Assembly: GCA_001873945.1 (NCBI GenBank)
Contig: MNYI01000142.1
Coordinates: forward strand, 1 to 6,937
DNA from: Candidatus Desantisbacteria bacterium CG2_30_40_21
Lineage (GTDB): Bacteria > UBA9089 > CG2-30-40-21
Direction: 5' to 3'
Length of the DNA: 6,937 bases
Part shown: positions 1 through 6,266 of the stretch, in pieces
How the letters are laid out: the number at the start of each line of letters is the position of its first letter
Position numbering within the stretch: the first letter of the stretch is position 1
The notes under the pieces: generated by a model
Database searches by the model: none
What the model was told of the DNA's origin: nothing
The model's input: the letters and a program-made list of their open reading frames with translations, nothing else
Made by a program: the position numbers and the translations under genes

Positions 1-2343
1 TGCAAGGAAACCATGCCTCCACGAACATTCCTTCCCTGCCTTGTCACTGTAGGTTATTTCCATTGTTACTGGATATACCCCACCCTTTGTGCCATCACTA
101 TTGAGTGTAGCAGAAAGTACCTTCACATCCGCTGAAAGGGTAATGAGAGTGTGTGTGGAAACATCCAAATTAAGGCTCTGGCTTAGTCCAAGCAGTCCCT
201 TTTGCTTACCTGATCCCTGCCGGTTAATATCCAGTGCATGTGGATACTTGTCCGAGTTGTTTATCACAGACACATTTATTATTTGTCCGCTGCCTACCTT
301 CAATATATTCCAACACCTTGTGTCAGCCGAAAAGCTGCCATTCTTGATAATACCAGTAATGTCTTCCACAGGTTGTTCAAATGCAACCGTTACAGATTTT
401 GTTGTGATCGTTGCTTTTTCAGGAATAACTGCCATGGGCTTTGTTGTAACTGTTGCTTTTTCGGGAATAACCACCGCAGGTTTCGTCGTGTCTGTTGCTT
501 TCTCGATCAACCGCTGATCGCTGACCACTTCAGAAGCCCCTCCTTCTGCCATCCTTTCCCTTGCCACAGGCAAGGAAACATTCTTCACCACATCCCTTTT
601 ATCCGAAGAAAAGGCAACAGCAGGAATAGTTACATCCTTACACCCCTCACATTGCACCAAAAGGCTATATGGTTCCTCATCAAAAGGTACAGAAATCTTA
701 TAAAATCCATCTTGACTGCTCTGGCCTTTTCTTACCACCACCTCCTTTTGTTTCAGGTAAATAATCGCACCCTTACATACCTTACCCTCAATAGTTGTAA
801 TCTGTCCGGATATACTCGGTGTTTCGTATGTCCCTGTCCAGAATTCCTGGGGCACAGATGAGATACTCCGCACTCGTAATGACCTTGTATCAGTCGAGGC
901 TGTTTTATCATCCTTAGTGATAAAAAGTGGTGTCCCAAAATATTTATCAAGATAGGCATCAAAGACAAAGAAATCCGGAAATTTACCCACTTGTTCATTG
1001 TCCTCTAATGACAAAACCACATCCTCTGGAATAGTACTCTTGGCATATGGTTTGGAATTCAAGATAATACTCATGGGAATACTATTATCCGGCAAGGAGA
1101 GTTGCAGCTTTTCGACAAATGAAGGTAAAACATCTATTCCTGAATTTATCGTAAGTGGCAGAAGTATCTCCTGATTCCACCTGATAGGGGTTTTGTCCTT
1201 AGAATTGAGAAATGTCTCCCCTAAATATTTTAATGAATCTTTTTCGTATGGAGAAATAACATTATCCCAGCCCGGATTCATTTTAATAAGTTGTTCCCTG
1301 AAAGAATCAGTAATCCCATATTTTTGCCATGTCCCAAAAACAGGTCGTCCCTCCTCAAAAAAACGAAGGCTGGCTGCAGGAATAACAAGTATCTCAAATT
1401 TTTTATCAGGACCAAGCCCTGCCTCTTCAGGAGAAACAATTGTAAAAAATAGTTTTGAAATCTTAGCTTTGGCAGAAAATGTTTCTACCAAAGATAGCTT
1501 TAAGGGTAAATTCCTTGCAAGAAGATAAACATCACCAAGACCCGGTCCAATTAGACAAGAATCCTCAGAGGTTTGCTCCGAGGTTATGTCAATACTTGGG
1601 AAAAAACTAATCTCCAGATAATTTTCCTTATTAAATGGTTTTACTCGGAGACTGCCCCTTGAATCTTGAAATAAAAGCTCCTTCTGATTATCTATCAACA
1701 TGGCTCTATTTCCTATTTGAAGACTCAGCAGGTGAAGAAGGCAAGAGGAAGCTTTTATACCAGACCAACTATGATCCCCATTTGGATCATGAAGAATTGC
1801 CAATGGGATAAAAGGAATGGTGGTATAAGTATCATAGGATATAGAAGATAATTTAACTGTAAGATAGGTTTCCTTGGGACCACTTCTGGGTCCTACAGAA
1901 AGGATTGAAGAAAGAGATATTTTATATCTTACCTCTGGTTTCTCCTGAACAATAGGATCACTTAAGATAATCTTTTGAAATGAGCTATGTTTCTTACACC
2001 CAACAGCCTCGTTTTTTTCAAGAACCATCTTCCATTTACCTGAATAAGGTGGATCCTCAGCCTCTACCTTCATTATCACAGACGATTCTTCATTCAATCG
2101 TGTCTGGTTATTACCCTGCCAGTCCACCTTGAGCTTGAAGGAATTACTCTCTTCTGGGAGAATAAAAGGGGTAGTTCCAACAAAAAAGACATTCGTCTCT
2201 GCCCAGACAGGAATAGCCAATATCCCCTTCCATGTGGCATCTATTTTTCCTACGGATATAACCTCAGGGTTTTGTGCCTCAGACGAAGATACTGCTACAC
2301 ACAGAGTCAATAAAAAAAAGAACAACCACCCTTGCTTTTTCAT
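1..2343 (-). CDS. Secreted multidomain protein, C-terminal end outside window
   Basis: The frame is open for 781 codons from an ATG at 2343 to the left edge, with no stop, so the protein is longer than shown. The start is fixed by a strong Shine-Dalgarno (AAGGAGGT, 2353-2360) nine bases upstream. Residues 1-23 form a type I signal peptide: Lys2-Lys3, a hydrophobic core, and a likely cut after Ser-Glu-Ala23. Residues 24-500 form a beta-rich region I do not recognise, with a HDPNGD motif near 185-190 and GPGLGD further on. Residues about 511-593 (GQI...G..I.L...DGFYKISV) resemble a carboxypeptidase regulatory-like beta-sandwich. Residues 614-655 are three 14-residue repeats, probably a linker. 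From about 660 to the edge, an NGSFS...W start and a late GGVYPVTMEITY...WRHGF stretch suggest a galactose-binding-like jelly roll. Export and the modular design point to a surface or matrix role; the function is unknown. Plus-strand frames in this interval are shadows. Confidence 0.9.
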   Translation of the reverse strand, partial: MKKQGWLFFFLLTLCVAVSSSEAQNPEVISVGKIDATWKGILAIPVWAETNVFFVGTTPFILPEESNSFKLKVDWQGNNQTRLNEESSVIMKVEAEDPPYSGKWKMVLEKNEAVGCKKHSSFQKIILSDPIVQEKPEVRYKISLSSILSVGPRSGPKETYLTVKLSSISYDTYTTIPFIPLAILHDPNGDHSWSGIKASSCLLHLLSLQIGNRAMLIDNQKELLFQDSRGSLRVKPFNKENYLEISFFPSIDITSEQTSEDSCLIGPGLGDVYLLARNLPLKLSLVETFSAKAKISKLFFTIVSPEEAGLGPDKKFEILVIPAASLRFFEEGRPVFGTWQKYGITDSFREQLIKMNPGWDNVISPYEKDSLKYLGETFLNSKDKTPIRWNQEILLPLTINSGIDVLPSFVEKLQLSLPDNSIPMSIILNSKPYAKSTIPEDVVLSLEDNEQVGKFPDFFVFDAYLDKYFGTPLFITKDDKTASTDTRSLRVRSISSVPQEFWTGTYETPSISGQITTIEGKVCKGAIIYLKQKEVVVRKGQSSQDGFYKISVPFDEEPYSLLVQCEGCKDVTIPAVAFSSDKRDVVKNVSLPVARERMAEGGASEVVSDQRLIEKATDTTKPAVVIPEKATVTTKPMAVIPEKATITTKSVTVAFEQPVEDITGIIKNGSFSADTRCWNILKVGSGQIINVSVINNSDKYPHALDINRQGSGKQKGLLGLSQSLNLDVSTHTLITLSADVKVLSATLNSDGTKGGVYPVTMEITYSDKAGKECSWRHGFLA
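379..504 (-). repeat. Three tandem 42-bp coding repeats (EKAT.TTKP..VIP)
   Basis: Three in-frame 14-residue units lie side by side in the secreted protein: EKATDTTKPAVVIP (463-504), EKATVTTKPMAVIP (421-462) and the diverged EKATITTKSVTVAF (379-420). They are rich in Thr, Lys, Pro and Val. They sit between the regulatory-like domain and the C-terminal jelly-roll-like region, as expected of an extended linker. Tandem DNA units of this size can change copy number by slippage or recombination, so the linker length may vary between strains. Confidence 0.85.
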
Positions 2344-2514
2344 GATATTATTACCTCCTTATTTTTTGTTTGTATTGCCAAAAGAGGACATCACCTGTAG
2401 CTGAATTTGAGCAAACAACCGATTTTTACAGACATTGCTTCCTATGGCTATTGATGATAAATCTTGCGAATAATCTACCTTAAGACTCCTTTCAACTATA
2501 TCGGCAAATATCCC

Positions 2515-2543
2515 ATGATAGTTAAATACTACCTTTATGGCAA
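2515..2543 (-). promoter_or_regulatory. Candidate sigma-70 promoter of the secreted-protein gene
   Basis: On the minus strand TTGCCA (2538-2543) and TATCAT (2515-2520) are separated by 17 bases. Each box matches the consensus at most positions. Transcription would begin near 2508 and leave a leader of about 165 nt before the ATG at 2343. I recognise no riboswitch in that leader. The panD terminator lies upstream, so this gene needs its own promoter, which supports the call. Confidence 0.5.
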
Positions 2544-2653
2544 GGCAATCGCATCAAAATTTTGCGTCTCTACCAAATTATGTGTCAAATATGTGCTTGA
2601 GAATGATTTGAGTTTGTATTGATGATGATGTGCAAGTGCAATATATCCCCCAT

Positions 2654-2702
2654 TGGCAGGGGCAGGGGATGGTTGTCTCTCGCTGGCGGGGGTAGGGGGT
2701 GG
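2654..2702. repeat. G-rich direct repeat, possible G-quadruplex
   Basis: Two 19-bp units, 2654-2672 and 2684-2702, match at 16 of 19 positions and are 11 bases apart. On the plus strand they carry G-runs of 4, 4, 5 and 5 at 2659-2662, 2665-2668, 2688-2692 and 2695-2699, enough for a quadruplex with loops of 2, 19 and 2 bases. The base content contrasts sharply with the AT-rich surroundings. Small reading frames crossing it on both strands look like low-complexity artefacts. Confidence 0.6.
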
Positions 2703-2726
2703 AAAAAGCAAGAAACCTATTTCTTG
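2703..2726 (-). terminator. Rho-independent terminator after panD
   Basis: Read on the minus strand, a 7-bp perfect stem CAAGAAA/TTTCTTG (2720-2726 and 2709-2715) with a TAGG loop is followed by C and then TTTTT (2703-2707). It starts 22 bases after the panD stop codon. The stem is AT-rich and therefore moderate, but its geometry and U-tract are typical. It would isolate panD from the secreted-protein gene. Confidence 0.75.
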
Positions 2727-2748
2727 TCTACAACCATGACAAAAAAAT

Positions 2749-3120
2749 CTATGTTGCACTTACTGCTGGACTGTGGACAATCTCATTTTTTTCATTTACA
2801 AATATAACCTTTGGCACAAATTCCCTTGCCTCTTTATCATCCACCATAGCATAGGAGATAATAATCACCAGATCCTCGGGCATACCCCATCTGGCTGCTG
2901 CCCCATTCAAACAGATATATCCTGAATTTCTCATCCCTGGCAGGACATAGGTTTCCACCCTTGACCCATTATTCAGGTTAACTATCTGCACCCTTTCCCC
3001 GGGCAAAATATCAGCTGCCTCCATTAATACCTCATCAATGGTAATGCTGCCTGTGTAATGAAGGTTTGCCTCAGTAATGGTTACTCGATGTATCTTTGAT
3101 TTACACATGGTGCGAAACAT
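2749..3120 (-). CDS. panD: Aspartate 1-decarboxylase proenzyme
   Basis: PanD decarboxylates L-aspartate to beta-alanine for pantothenate and coenzyme A synthesis in the cytoplasm. It is a pyruvoyl enzyme made as a proenzyme that cuts itself at Gly-Ser. The 123-residue protein matches the family length. With this start the key residues fall at the E. coli positions: Lys9, His11, Tyr22, the Gly24-Ser25 cleavage site (HYTGSITID), Arg54, Thr57, Tyr58 and the Asn72-Gly-Ala-Ala-Ala stretch. Ser25 would become the pyruvoyl group. The ATG at 3120 is chosen because AAGGAGG (3127-3133) lies six bases upstream; an in-frame TTG at 3138 would add six residues encoded by the Shine-Dalgarno itself. The gene is monocistronic, with its own promoter (3231-3259) and terminator (2703-2726). 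No other pantothenate gene is in the window. Confidence 0.96.
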   Translation of the reverse strand: MFRTMCKSKIHRVTITEANLHYTGSITIDEVLMEAADILPGERVQIVNLNNGSRVETYVLPGMRNSGYICLNGAAARWGMPEDLVIIISYAMVDDKEAREFVPKVIFVNEKNEIVHSPAVSAT

Positions 3121-3219
3121 AAATTGCCTCCTTGTCAAGAGCTATAACTATTAATGTAAACAATTTGATTGTGGACAAAAACCCTCAATAAAATGTTTTG
3201 CATGGTTGATAAATAGTCA

Positions 3220-3269
3220 TTTTTACTTGAATTGTAGCATATCCGGGATTAGAAGTCAAGAAGATTTTC
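3220..3269 (-). repeat. 50-bp dispersed repeat, copy 1 (upstream of panD)
   Basis: These 50 bases match 6184-6233 upstream of alr at 48 positions; the differences are at 3243 and 3245. The match covers both promoter boxes, the whole 17-base spacer and about 10 bases on each side. Conservation of the spacer, which a promoter does not need, points to common descent of a repeat rather than chance convergence. The MITE-like element begins two bases beyond its upstream end. Confidence 0.85.
3231..3259 (-). promoter_or_regulatory. panD promoter, TTGACT-N17-TACAAT
   Basis: On the minus strand TTGACT (3254-3259) and TACAAT (3231-3236) each match the sigma-70 consensus at five of six positions with the optimal 17-base spacer. 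Initiation near 3224 gives a panD leader of about 104 nt. The same boxes drive alr (6195-6223). The MITE-like element ends about a dozen bases upstream of the -35 box, so its insertion may have replaced older upstream control sequence. Confidence 0.8.
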
Positions 3270-3276
3270 TGGTAGG

Positions 3277-3474
3277 CAGCAATTCTCATTATGGCAAAAC
3301 TTATGTTCAAAGGGGAATAAGGGAATAGAGGAGATGGTGTCGATTATCAACAGAATTGTCGGTAGGACAGGCATTTCTGCCTGTCCTGTTGCAGATGACA
3401 GGCAAGAATGCCTGTCCTACCGATTAATCTCCATATCTCCCCCCTTATCCATTTTACCATAATGAGAATTGCTG
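3277..3474. mobile_element. MITE-like palindromic element with target duplication
   Basis: This 198-bp non-coding element is bounded by perfect 18-bp terminal inverted repeats, CAGCAATTCTCATTATGG at 3277-3294 and its complement at 3457-3474. It is flanked on both sides by GGTAGG (3271-3276 and 3475-3480), which looks like a 6-bp target-site duplication. The two halves are partly complementary throughout, with extra bases in the left half, and the centre holds a perfect 16-bp inverted repeat. It encodes no transposase and would need one in trans. Terminal repeats, duplication and size together fit a miniature inverted-repeat element; the parent family cannot be named from sequence alone. Confidence 0.75.
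3360..3422. repeat. Nested hairpins at the centre of the MITE-like element
   Basis: CGGTAGGACAGGCATT (3360-3375) pairs perfectly with 3407-3422. Each arm can instead fold on its own: AGGACAGGCA/TGCCTGTCCT with a TTTC loop at 3365-3388, and GACAGGCA/TGCCTGTC with an AGAA loop near 3397-3416. The region can therefore form one long stem or two adjacent hairpins. No T-tract follows, so it is not a standard terminator. Confidence 0.8.
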
Positions 3475-3480
3475 GGTAGG

Positions 3481-3668
3481 GGTATAATGGGTTAGGTAAT
3501 AATTCATCCGATATAAAATATTAGACAGGCTGAAACAAGAGTTCCTGAGCCATTCGCTTGCACACCTGTATCTATCTGTGGTTTAATTCCATAGTTAAGT
3601 AGTTACGGTCTAACATGAATTCTGCTCAGGGAGGGTATAAATTGCGATTTTTCGGTGAGGATTAAGGC
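3481..3668. other. Gene-free stretch, no confident feature
   Basis: No plausible reading frame, tRNA or promoter is seen here. The only structure noticed is a 7-bp inverted repeat, CCTGAGC (3544-3550) and GCTCAGG (3624-3630), about 73 bases apart, too short and too far apart to interpret. On the minus strand a segment reading AACCACAGATAGATACAGGTG-like sequence (around 3565-3585) recalls a common dispersed bacterial repeat, but the match is from memory. Confidence 0.4.
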
Positions 3669-3706
3669 GTTCAGGTTTGCAATAGTGTGCTATTGCAAAC
3701 CTGAAC
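3669..3706. repeat. Perfect 17-bp stem-loop downstream of the 3774-4415 gene
   Basis: GTTCAGGTTTGCAATAG (3669-3685) pairs without mismatch with 3690-3706 across a four-base loop. It lies 67 bases past the stop of the membrane-anchored gene and could act as a 3' end stabiliser, a bidirectional termination hairpin lacking a U-tract, or a factor-binding palindrome. Neither strand has a T-run after the stem, so an intrinsic terminator call is not supported. Confidence 0.7.
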
Positions 3707-3773
3707 AACACACAGCTATCGTTGATTAAGACCAGCAAAAAATTATTACTGTTAGGTTGACAAGCGACCGTAG

Positions 3774-4415
3774 CTATTCGTGTGTATAAATAATAGTTAA
3801 GACCGATACAAGTATCGCAATAATAATTCCTACATATGTTAATATGGTACTATGTCGATGTCTTTGCGATTCGATTCTGTGTTGCTCACTTATTTTATTT
3901 AATTCCTCTCTGCTATTTTCAAATTGTGCAGCTATTTGTTGGATCTCAATAAAAAGTTGAGTACATTCTTCCCAGAATGCAACTCTTTCATTGGTTCTCG
4001 GTTTAGTAATAAAATCCCTTATCTCTGAAATCCTGATTTTGATCGCTGTTAAATCAGGAATAATTGGTGTAATAACAACAAGTCTATAATCATAAAAAAA
4101 TAATTTCAGTACCTCTAAATAAAATGTAATTCCAACCTCTATGGCATCATAAATAGCTCTTTTGCAATGCTTTAGGGCTTTATTAAGTTCTCTCGTTGCA
4201 GTCTTATGGGTATTTGCTACAGTGGCTTTTGATAAATGATAACCTGCATAACGAAGCTCATTGACAGAAGGGATATACAAATTGTTATCCAGCACTTCGA
4301 TTAGTTTCACCTTTTGTTCTGCCAATTTGTAATATTCATTTACAACAACGAAAAGCTTTGAAAGCTTTTTCTGTGTTTTTGGTGTCAACTTGCCTCTTGC
4401 TATTAAATTAATCAT
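3774..4415 (-). CDS. Tail-anchored helical protein of unknown function
   Basis: I do not recognise this protein. It has 213 residues from the ATG at 4415, or 218 from an in-frame ATG at 4430. The downstream start is preferred because GGAGG lies four bases before it, while the first ATG has no proper ribosome site. Nearly the whole chain looks alpha-helical and is rich in Lys, Glu and Ile. A central segment, TRELNKALKHCKRAIYDAIEVG, is the most distinctive part. A helix near EENSREELN-like residues (about 165-193) may form a coiled coil, followed by a basic stretch (QRHRH) and one C-terminal membrane segment (TYVGIIIAILVSVLTIIY) ending in THE. The expected topology is a cytoplasmic body anchored by its tail. 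It follows the 61-residue gene in the same orientation by about 120 bases, probably co-transcribed; only a weak TTGGCT-N17-TAGATT (4507-4535) lies between them. Confidence 0.8.
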   Translation of the reverse strand: MINLIARGKLTPKTQKKLSKLFVVVNEYYKLAEQKVKLIEVLDNNLYIPSVNELRYAGYHLSKATVANTHKTATRELNKALKHCKRAIYDAIEVGITFYLEVLKLFFYDYRLVVITPIIPDLTAIKIRISEIRDFITKPRTNERVAFWEECTQLFIEIQQIAAQFENSREELNKISEQHRIESQRHRHSTILTYVGIIIAILVSVLTIIYTHE

Positions 4416-4538
4416 CCATCCTCCAAACATCGCCCCAAAAAAATAAGCCTCTATTGTTTAAAACCATAGAAGCTCGAAGGTGGTAACACCAATTAACTAT
4501 TTAAATAATCTATCAGTATTCCTGCATTCAGCCAAGGA

Positions 4539-4724
4539 TTAGGACAAAAAATCATATTGTTCCAAAACCTTCTTGCGAGCATCTTGATCTTTTTTAGTAA
4601 GATAGTTGCCCATCTGTAAATTGACATTGCCTCGAGTAAATCTTGAAACAATATTTTTGACTATCGCAGAATTCTTGGTTGCCTTTTTTTCCATCAAGAC
4701 ATTTGACTCGTTATTACTCTTCAT
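4539..4724 (-). CDS. Small basic protein of 61 residues, unknown function
   Basis: The ATG at 4724 is supported by GAGGAG (4732-4737) seven bases upstream; an in-frame TTG at 4739 would lie within the ribosome-binding site and is rejected. The protein is polar, carries 12 Lys/Arg against 6 Asp/Glu, and has no membrane segment or signal peptide. Residues 1-25 look disordered. Residues 27-61 (SRFTRGNVNLQMGNYLTKKD...QYDFLS) look like the conserved core; the R-F-x-R-G-N-V-x-L-Q pattern reminds me of small bacterial proteins of unknown role, but I cannot name a family. A strong promoter, a good ribosome site and a plausible partner gene downstream support a real gene. A regulator, antitoxin-like protein or small nucleic-acid-binding protein are all possible; none is shown. 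Confidence 0.7.
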   Translation of the reverse strand: MKSNNESNVLMEKKATKNSAIVKNIVSRFTRGNVNLQMGNYLTKKDQDARKKVLEQYDFLS

Positions 4725-4926
4725 AATTGTTCTCCTCAAGAACTAATAAAAACAGATTGTCTATTGATACTAAGTGATAGGAATTTTGATTTTTGGGTGA
4801 AATGGAAGAGGCGACATAAAATATCCGCCCGGTAGTGGATATCTTTTTTAACCCCCTTTTGCAAATGATAGAAATCAAAATTTAGTAACTCAAGCTACAT
4901 CTCTATGCCAGAGATACTATCTATTA
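4725..4926 (-). promoter_or_regulatory. Long structured 5' leader of the 61-residue gene
   Basis: From the promoter at 4933-4961 transcription should begin near 4926, leaving about 200 untranslated bases. They contain a hairpin near the 5' end (ATCTCT/AGAGAT, 4899-4915), an 11-bp long-range pairing (AAATCAAAATT at 4872-4882 with AATTTTGATTT at 4782-4792) and a stem inside that pairing (4821-4826 with 4837-4842). This could be a cis-regulatory RNA, but I match no known riboswitch. Confidence 0.4.
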
Positions 4927-4932
4927 TCAGGC

Positions 4933-4961
4933 AGTATATCATTAATATCCTATTTTGTCAA
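4933..4961 (-). promoter_or_regulatory. Strong promoter, TTGACA-N17-TATACT
   Basis: On the minus strand a perfect -35 box TTGACA (4956-4961) is 17 bases from TATACT (4933-4938), five of six consensus positions. It sits 33 bases after the alr stop codon and should drive the 61-residue gene and probably the helical-protein gene. I see no intrinsic terminator between alr and this promoter, so some alr transcription may read through. Confidence 0.8.
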
Positions 4962-4993
4962 CATCTTTTTAATATTTTTACAAATTAAGTATT

Positions 4994-6157
4994 CTAGGAA
5001 ATCATTGCATAGCTTTCAACGCTCTCTTTTGGCATATACACCCGCGGAATATGTGAATTAATTCCGCATAAAATCTCATAACTGATTGTACCACAAATAT
5101 CTGCCAATTCATCTACTCTTATCTGCCCGCCAAACAAAACAACCTCATCACCTATTTTAACATCAGGAATGTGGGAAACATCTATCATGCAAAAATTCAT
5201 AGTTACTGTTCCAATGATTGGTGCCCTTTGTCCATGAATTAGAACCTCAGCCTTATTTGATAATGCTCGCGGGTATCCATCTGAATAACCAACCTGTATG
5301 GTAGCCACCTTCAGCCTTTTTTTTACATAAGTTCTGCCATAGGAAATACCGCCATAAACAGGAAGAAAACCATGCACAGGCAAATCCTTTGGCATATCCT
5401 TCAGATGGATTATCCTTGTCTTAAACGACATGGCTGGTTGAAGGGAAACCAATTGTGAAACTGATTTTGATGGAAAAAGCCCATAAATAGTTATCCCAGA
5501 TCGCACCATATCTAATCTCATCTCCGGCAAGTCAAGGATTGCCCCTGAATTAGCAATATGAGTAATTGGCACAGAAATGCCTATTTTTTTCAAACGGCTG
5601 ATAATCCCATTAAACCGTCGAAATTGCTCATAAGCATAGGACTTGTTAACAGAATCAGATGCTGCCAGATGCGAAAAAATCCCCTCTATCTCTATTCCTG
5701 GTAACGAATGAACCTTTTTTATAAACTCAAAAGCATTGGTGTATAACACGCCCAGCCTGGCCATACCGGTATCTATCTTGACATGTATCTTTATGGAAAA
5801 ATTTCTTGATGAAGCTATTTCAGAAAAGGCAACAGCCTGCTCCCATAAAAAAATGCTGGGTGTAATAGAATAATGAACACAGTCCCCTACATCCTCTATC
5901 CTGATTGTACCAAGGTTCAAGATAGGGCAGTTAATCCCTGCCTCTCTTAATTGAATCACCTCATTCAGACTGGCTACTCCAAGCCGTTGCACCCCAGTAT
6001 CAACAACTGTTTTTGCCACTGCCACAGCCCCATGACCATAGGCATCTGCCTTGACAATAGCCATTATCTGACAGGAATTTCCGACAATCCTCTGGATTTC
6101 TCCTACATTATGCCTGATACTGTCTAAATTAACCTCAACCCATGAAAGTGGTTGCAT
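4994..6157 (-). CDS. alr: Alanine racemase, complete
   Basis: This PLP enzyme interconverts L- and D-alanine in the cytoplasm, supplying D-alanine for peptidoglycan. The 387 residues match the usual family length. The N-terminal barrel holds Lys36 of VKADAYGHG, which binds PLP, and Tyr40. KIDTGMARLG (127-136) carries Lys127, equivalent to the carbamylated lysine of the Geobacillus enzyme, and Arg134. His163, the HIANSGA loop (200-206) and Arg219 complete the PLP site. The C-terminal beta domain supplies the second catalytic base, Tyr273 (ISYGRTY), VGYSDGYPR (289-297) and ISYEILCGI with Tyr360. Asn321 follows Met320 where the Geobacillus enzyme has Asp313. The ATG at 6157 has only a weak ribosome site (AGGGA about 10 bases upstream), but the N-terminus aligns well with the family. 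Its first 164 bases recur inverted at 6774-6937. Confidence 0.97.
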   Translation of the reverse strand: MQPLSWVEVNLDSIRHNVGEIQRIVGNSCQIMAIVKADAYGHGAVAVAKTVVDTGVQRLGVASLNEVIQLREAGINCPILNLGTIRIEDVGDCVHYSITPSIFLWEQAVAFSEIASSRNFSIKIHVKIDTGMARLGVLYTNAFEFIKKVHSLPGIEIEGIFSHLAASDSVNKSYAYEQFRRFNGIISRLKKIGISVPITHIANSGAILDLPEMRLDMVRSGITIYGLFPSKSVSQLVSLQPAMSFKTRIIHLKDMPKDLPVHGFLPVYGGISYGRTYVKKRLKVATIQVGYSDGYPRALSNKAEVLIHGQRAPIIGTVTMNFCMIDVSHIPDVKIGDEVVLFGGQIRVDELADICGTISYEILCGINSHIPRVYMPKESVESYAMIS

Positions 6158-6183
6158 AATAATATTTCCCTATAACTCTCCAT

Positions 6184-6233
6184 TTTTTACTTGAATTGTA
6201 GCATATTCAGGATTAGAAGTCAAGAAGATTTTC
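6184..6233 (-). repeat. 50-bp dispersed repeat, copy 2 (upstream of alr)
   Basis: It matches 3220-3269 at 48 of 50 positions and has the same orientation relative to its gene, with the promoter pointing into alr. Similarity ends abruptly past 6233, where the panD copy instead meets the MITE-like element's target duplication. Confidence 0.85.
6195..6223 (-). promoter_or_regulatory. alr promoter, TTGACT-N17-TACAAT
   Basis: On the minus strand TTGACT (6218-6223) and TACAAT (6195-6200) have the ideal 17-base spacing. Initiation near 6188 gives a leader of about 30 nt before the ATG at 6157. The boxes are identical to those of panD, but the leader is much shorter. Confidence 0.82.
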
Positions 6234-6266
6234 AGGCAGATGGTAACAGGTCAGTAAATGGTAGAT

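Noticed and set aside
89..861. Overlapping plus-strand reading frames at 89-517 and 238-861
   Set aside because: They lie wholly antisense to the 781-codon minus-strand secreted-protein gene, which has a signal peptide and strong ribosome site. Their Cys- and His-rich products look like shadow translation.
753..998. Minus-strand frame of 81 codons
   Set aside because: It is out of frame within the large minus-strand gene, and its product shows no recognisable domain.
1193..1528. Plus-strand frame of 111 codons
   Set aside because: It is antisense to the large secreted-protein gene, with no ribosome site or domain noticed.
2129..2404. Plus-strand frame of 91 codons crossing the start of the secreted-protein gene
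   Set aside because: It is antisense to the signal peptide and ribosome-binding site of a well supported gene.
2535..2807. Short frames on both strands (2535-2759 minus, 2619-2807 plus)
   Set aside because: Both run through the G-rich direct repeat and the panD terminator and overlap the end of panD. Their Gly/Arg- or Pro-rich products are low-complexity artefacts.
3121..3138. Six-residue N-terminal extension of panD from a TTG
   Set aside because: The extension is encoded by the Shine-Dalgarno sequence. The ATG at 3120 puts the cleavage site exactly at Gly24-Ser25.
3360..3422. Repeated GACAGGCA-type blocks as a CRISPR array
   Set aside because: The copies are inverted halves of nested hairpins inside one MITE-like element, without regular direct repeats and unique spacers.
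4725..4739. Five-residue extension of the 61-residue protein from a TTG
   Set aside because: The TTG overlaps the GAGGAG ribosome site that serves the ATG at 4724.
4821..4847. Plus-strand terminator-like stem (ATATCC/GGATAT) followed by a T-run
   Set aside because: No gene on the plus strand ends here, and the stem is only six base pairs. It is better read as part of the minus-strand leader.
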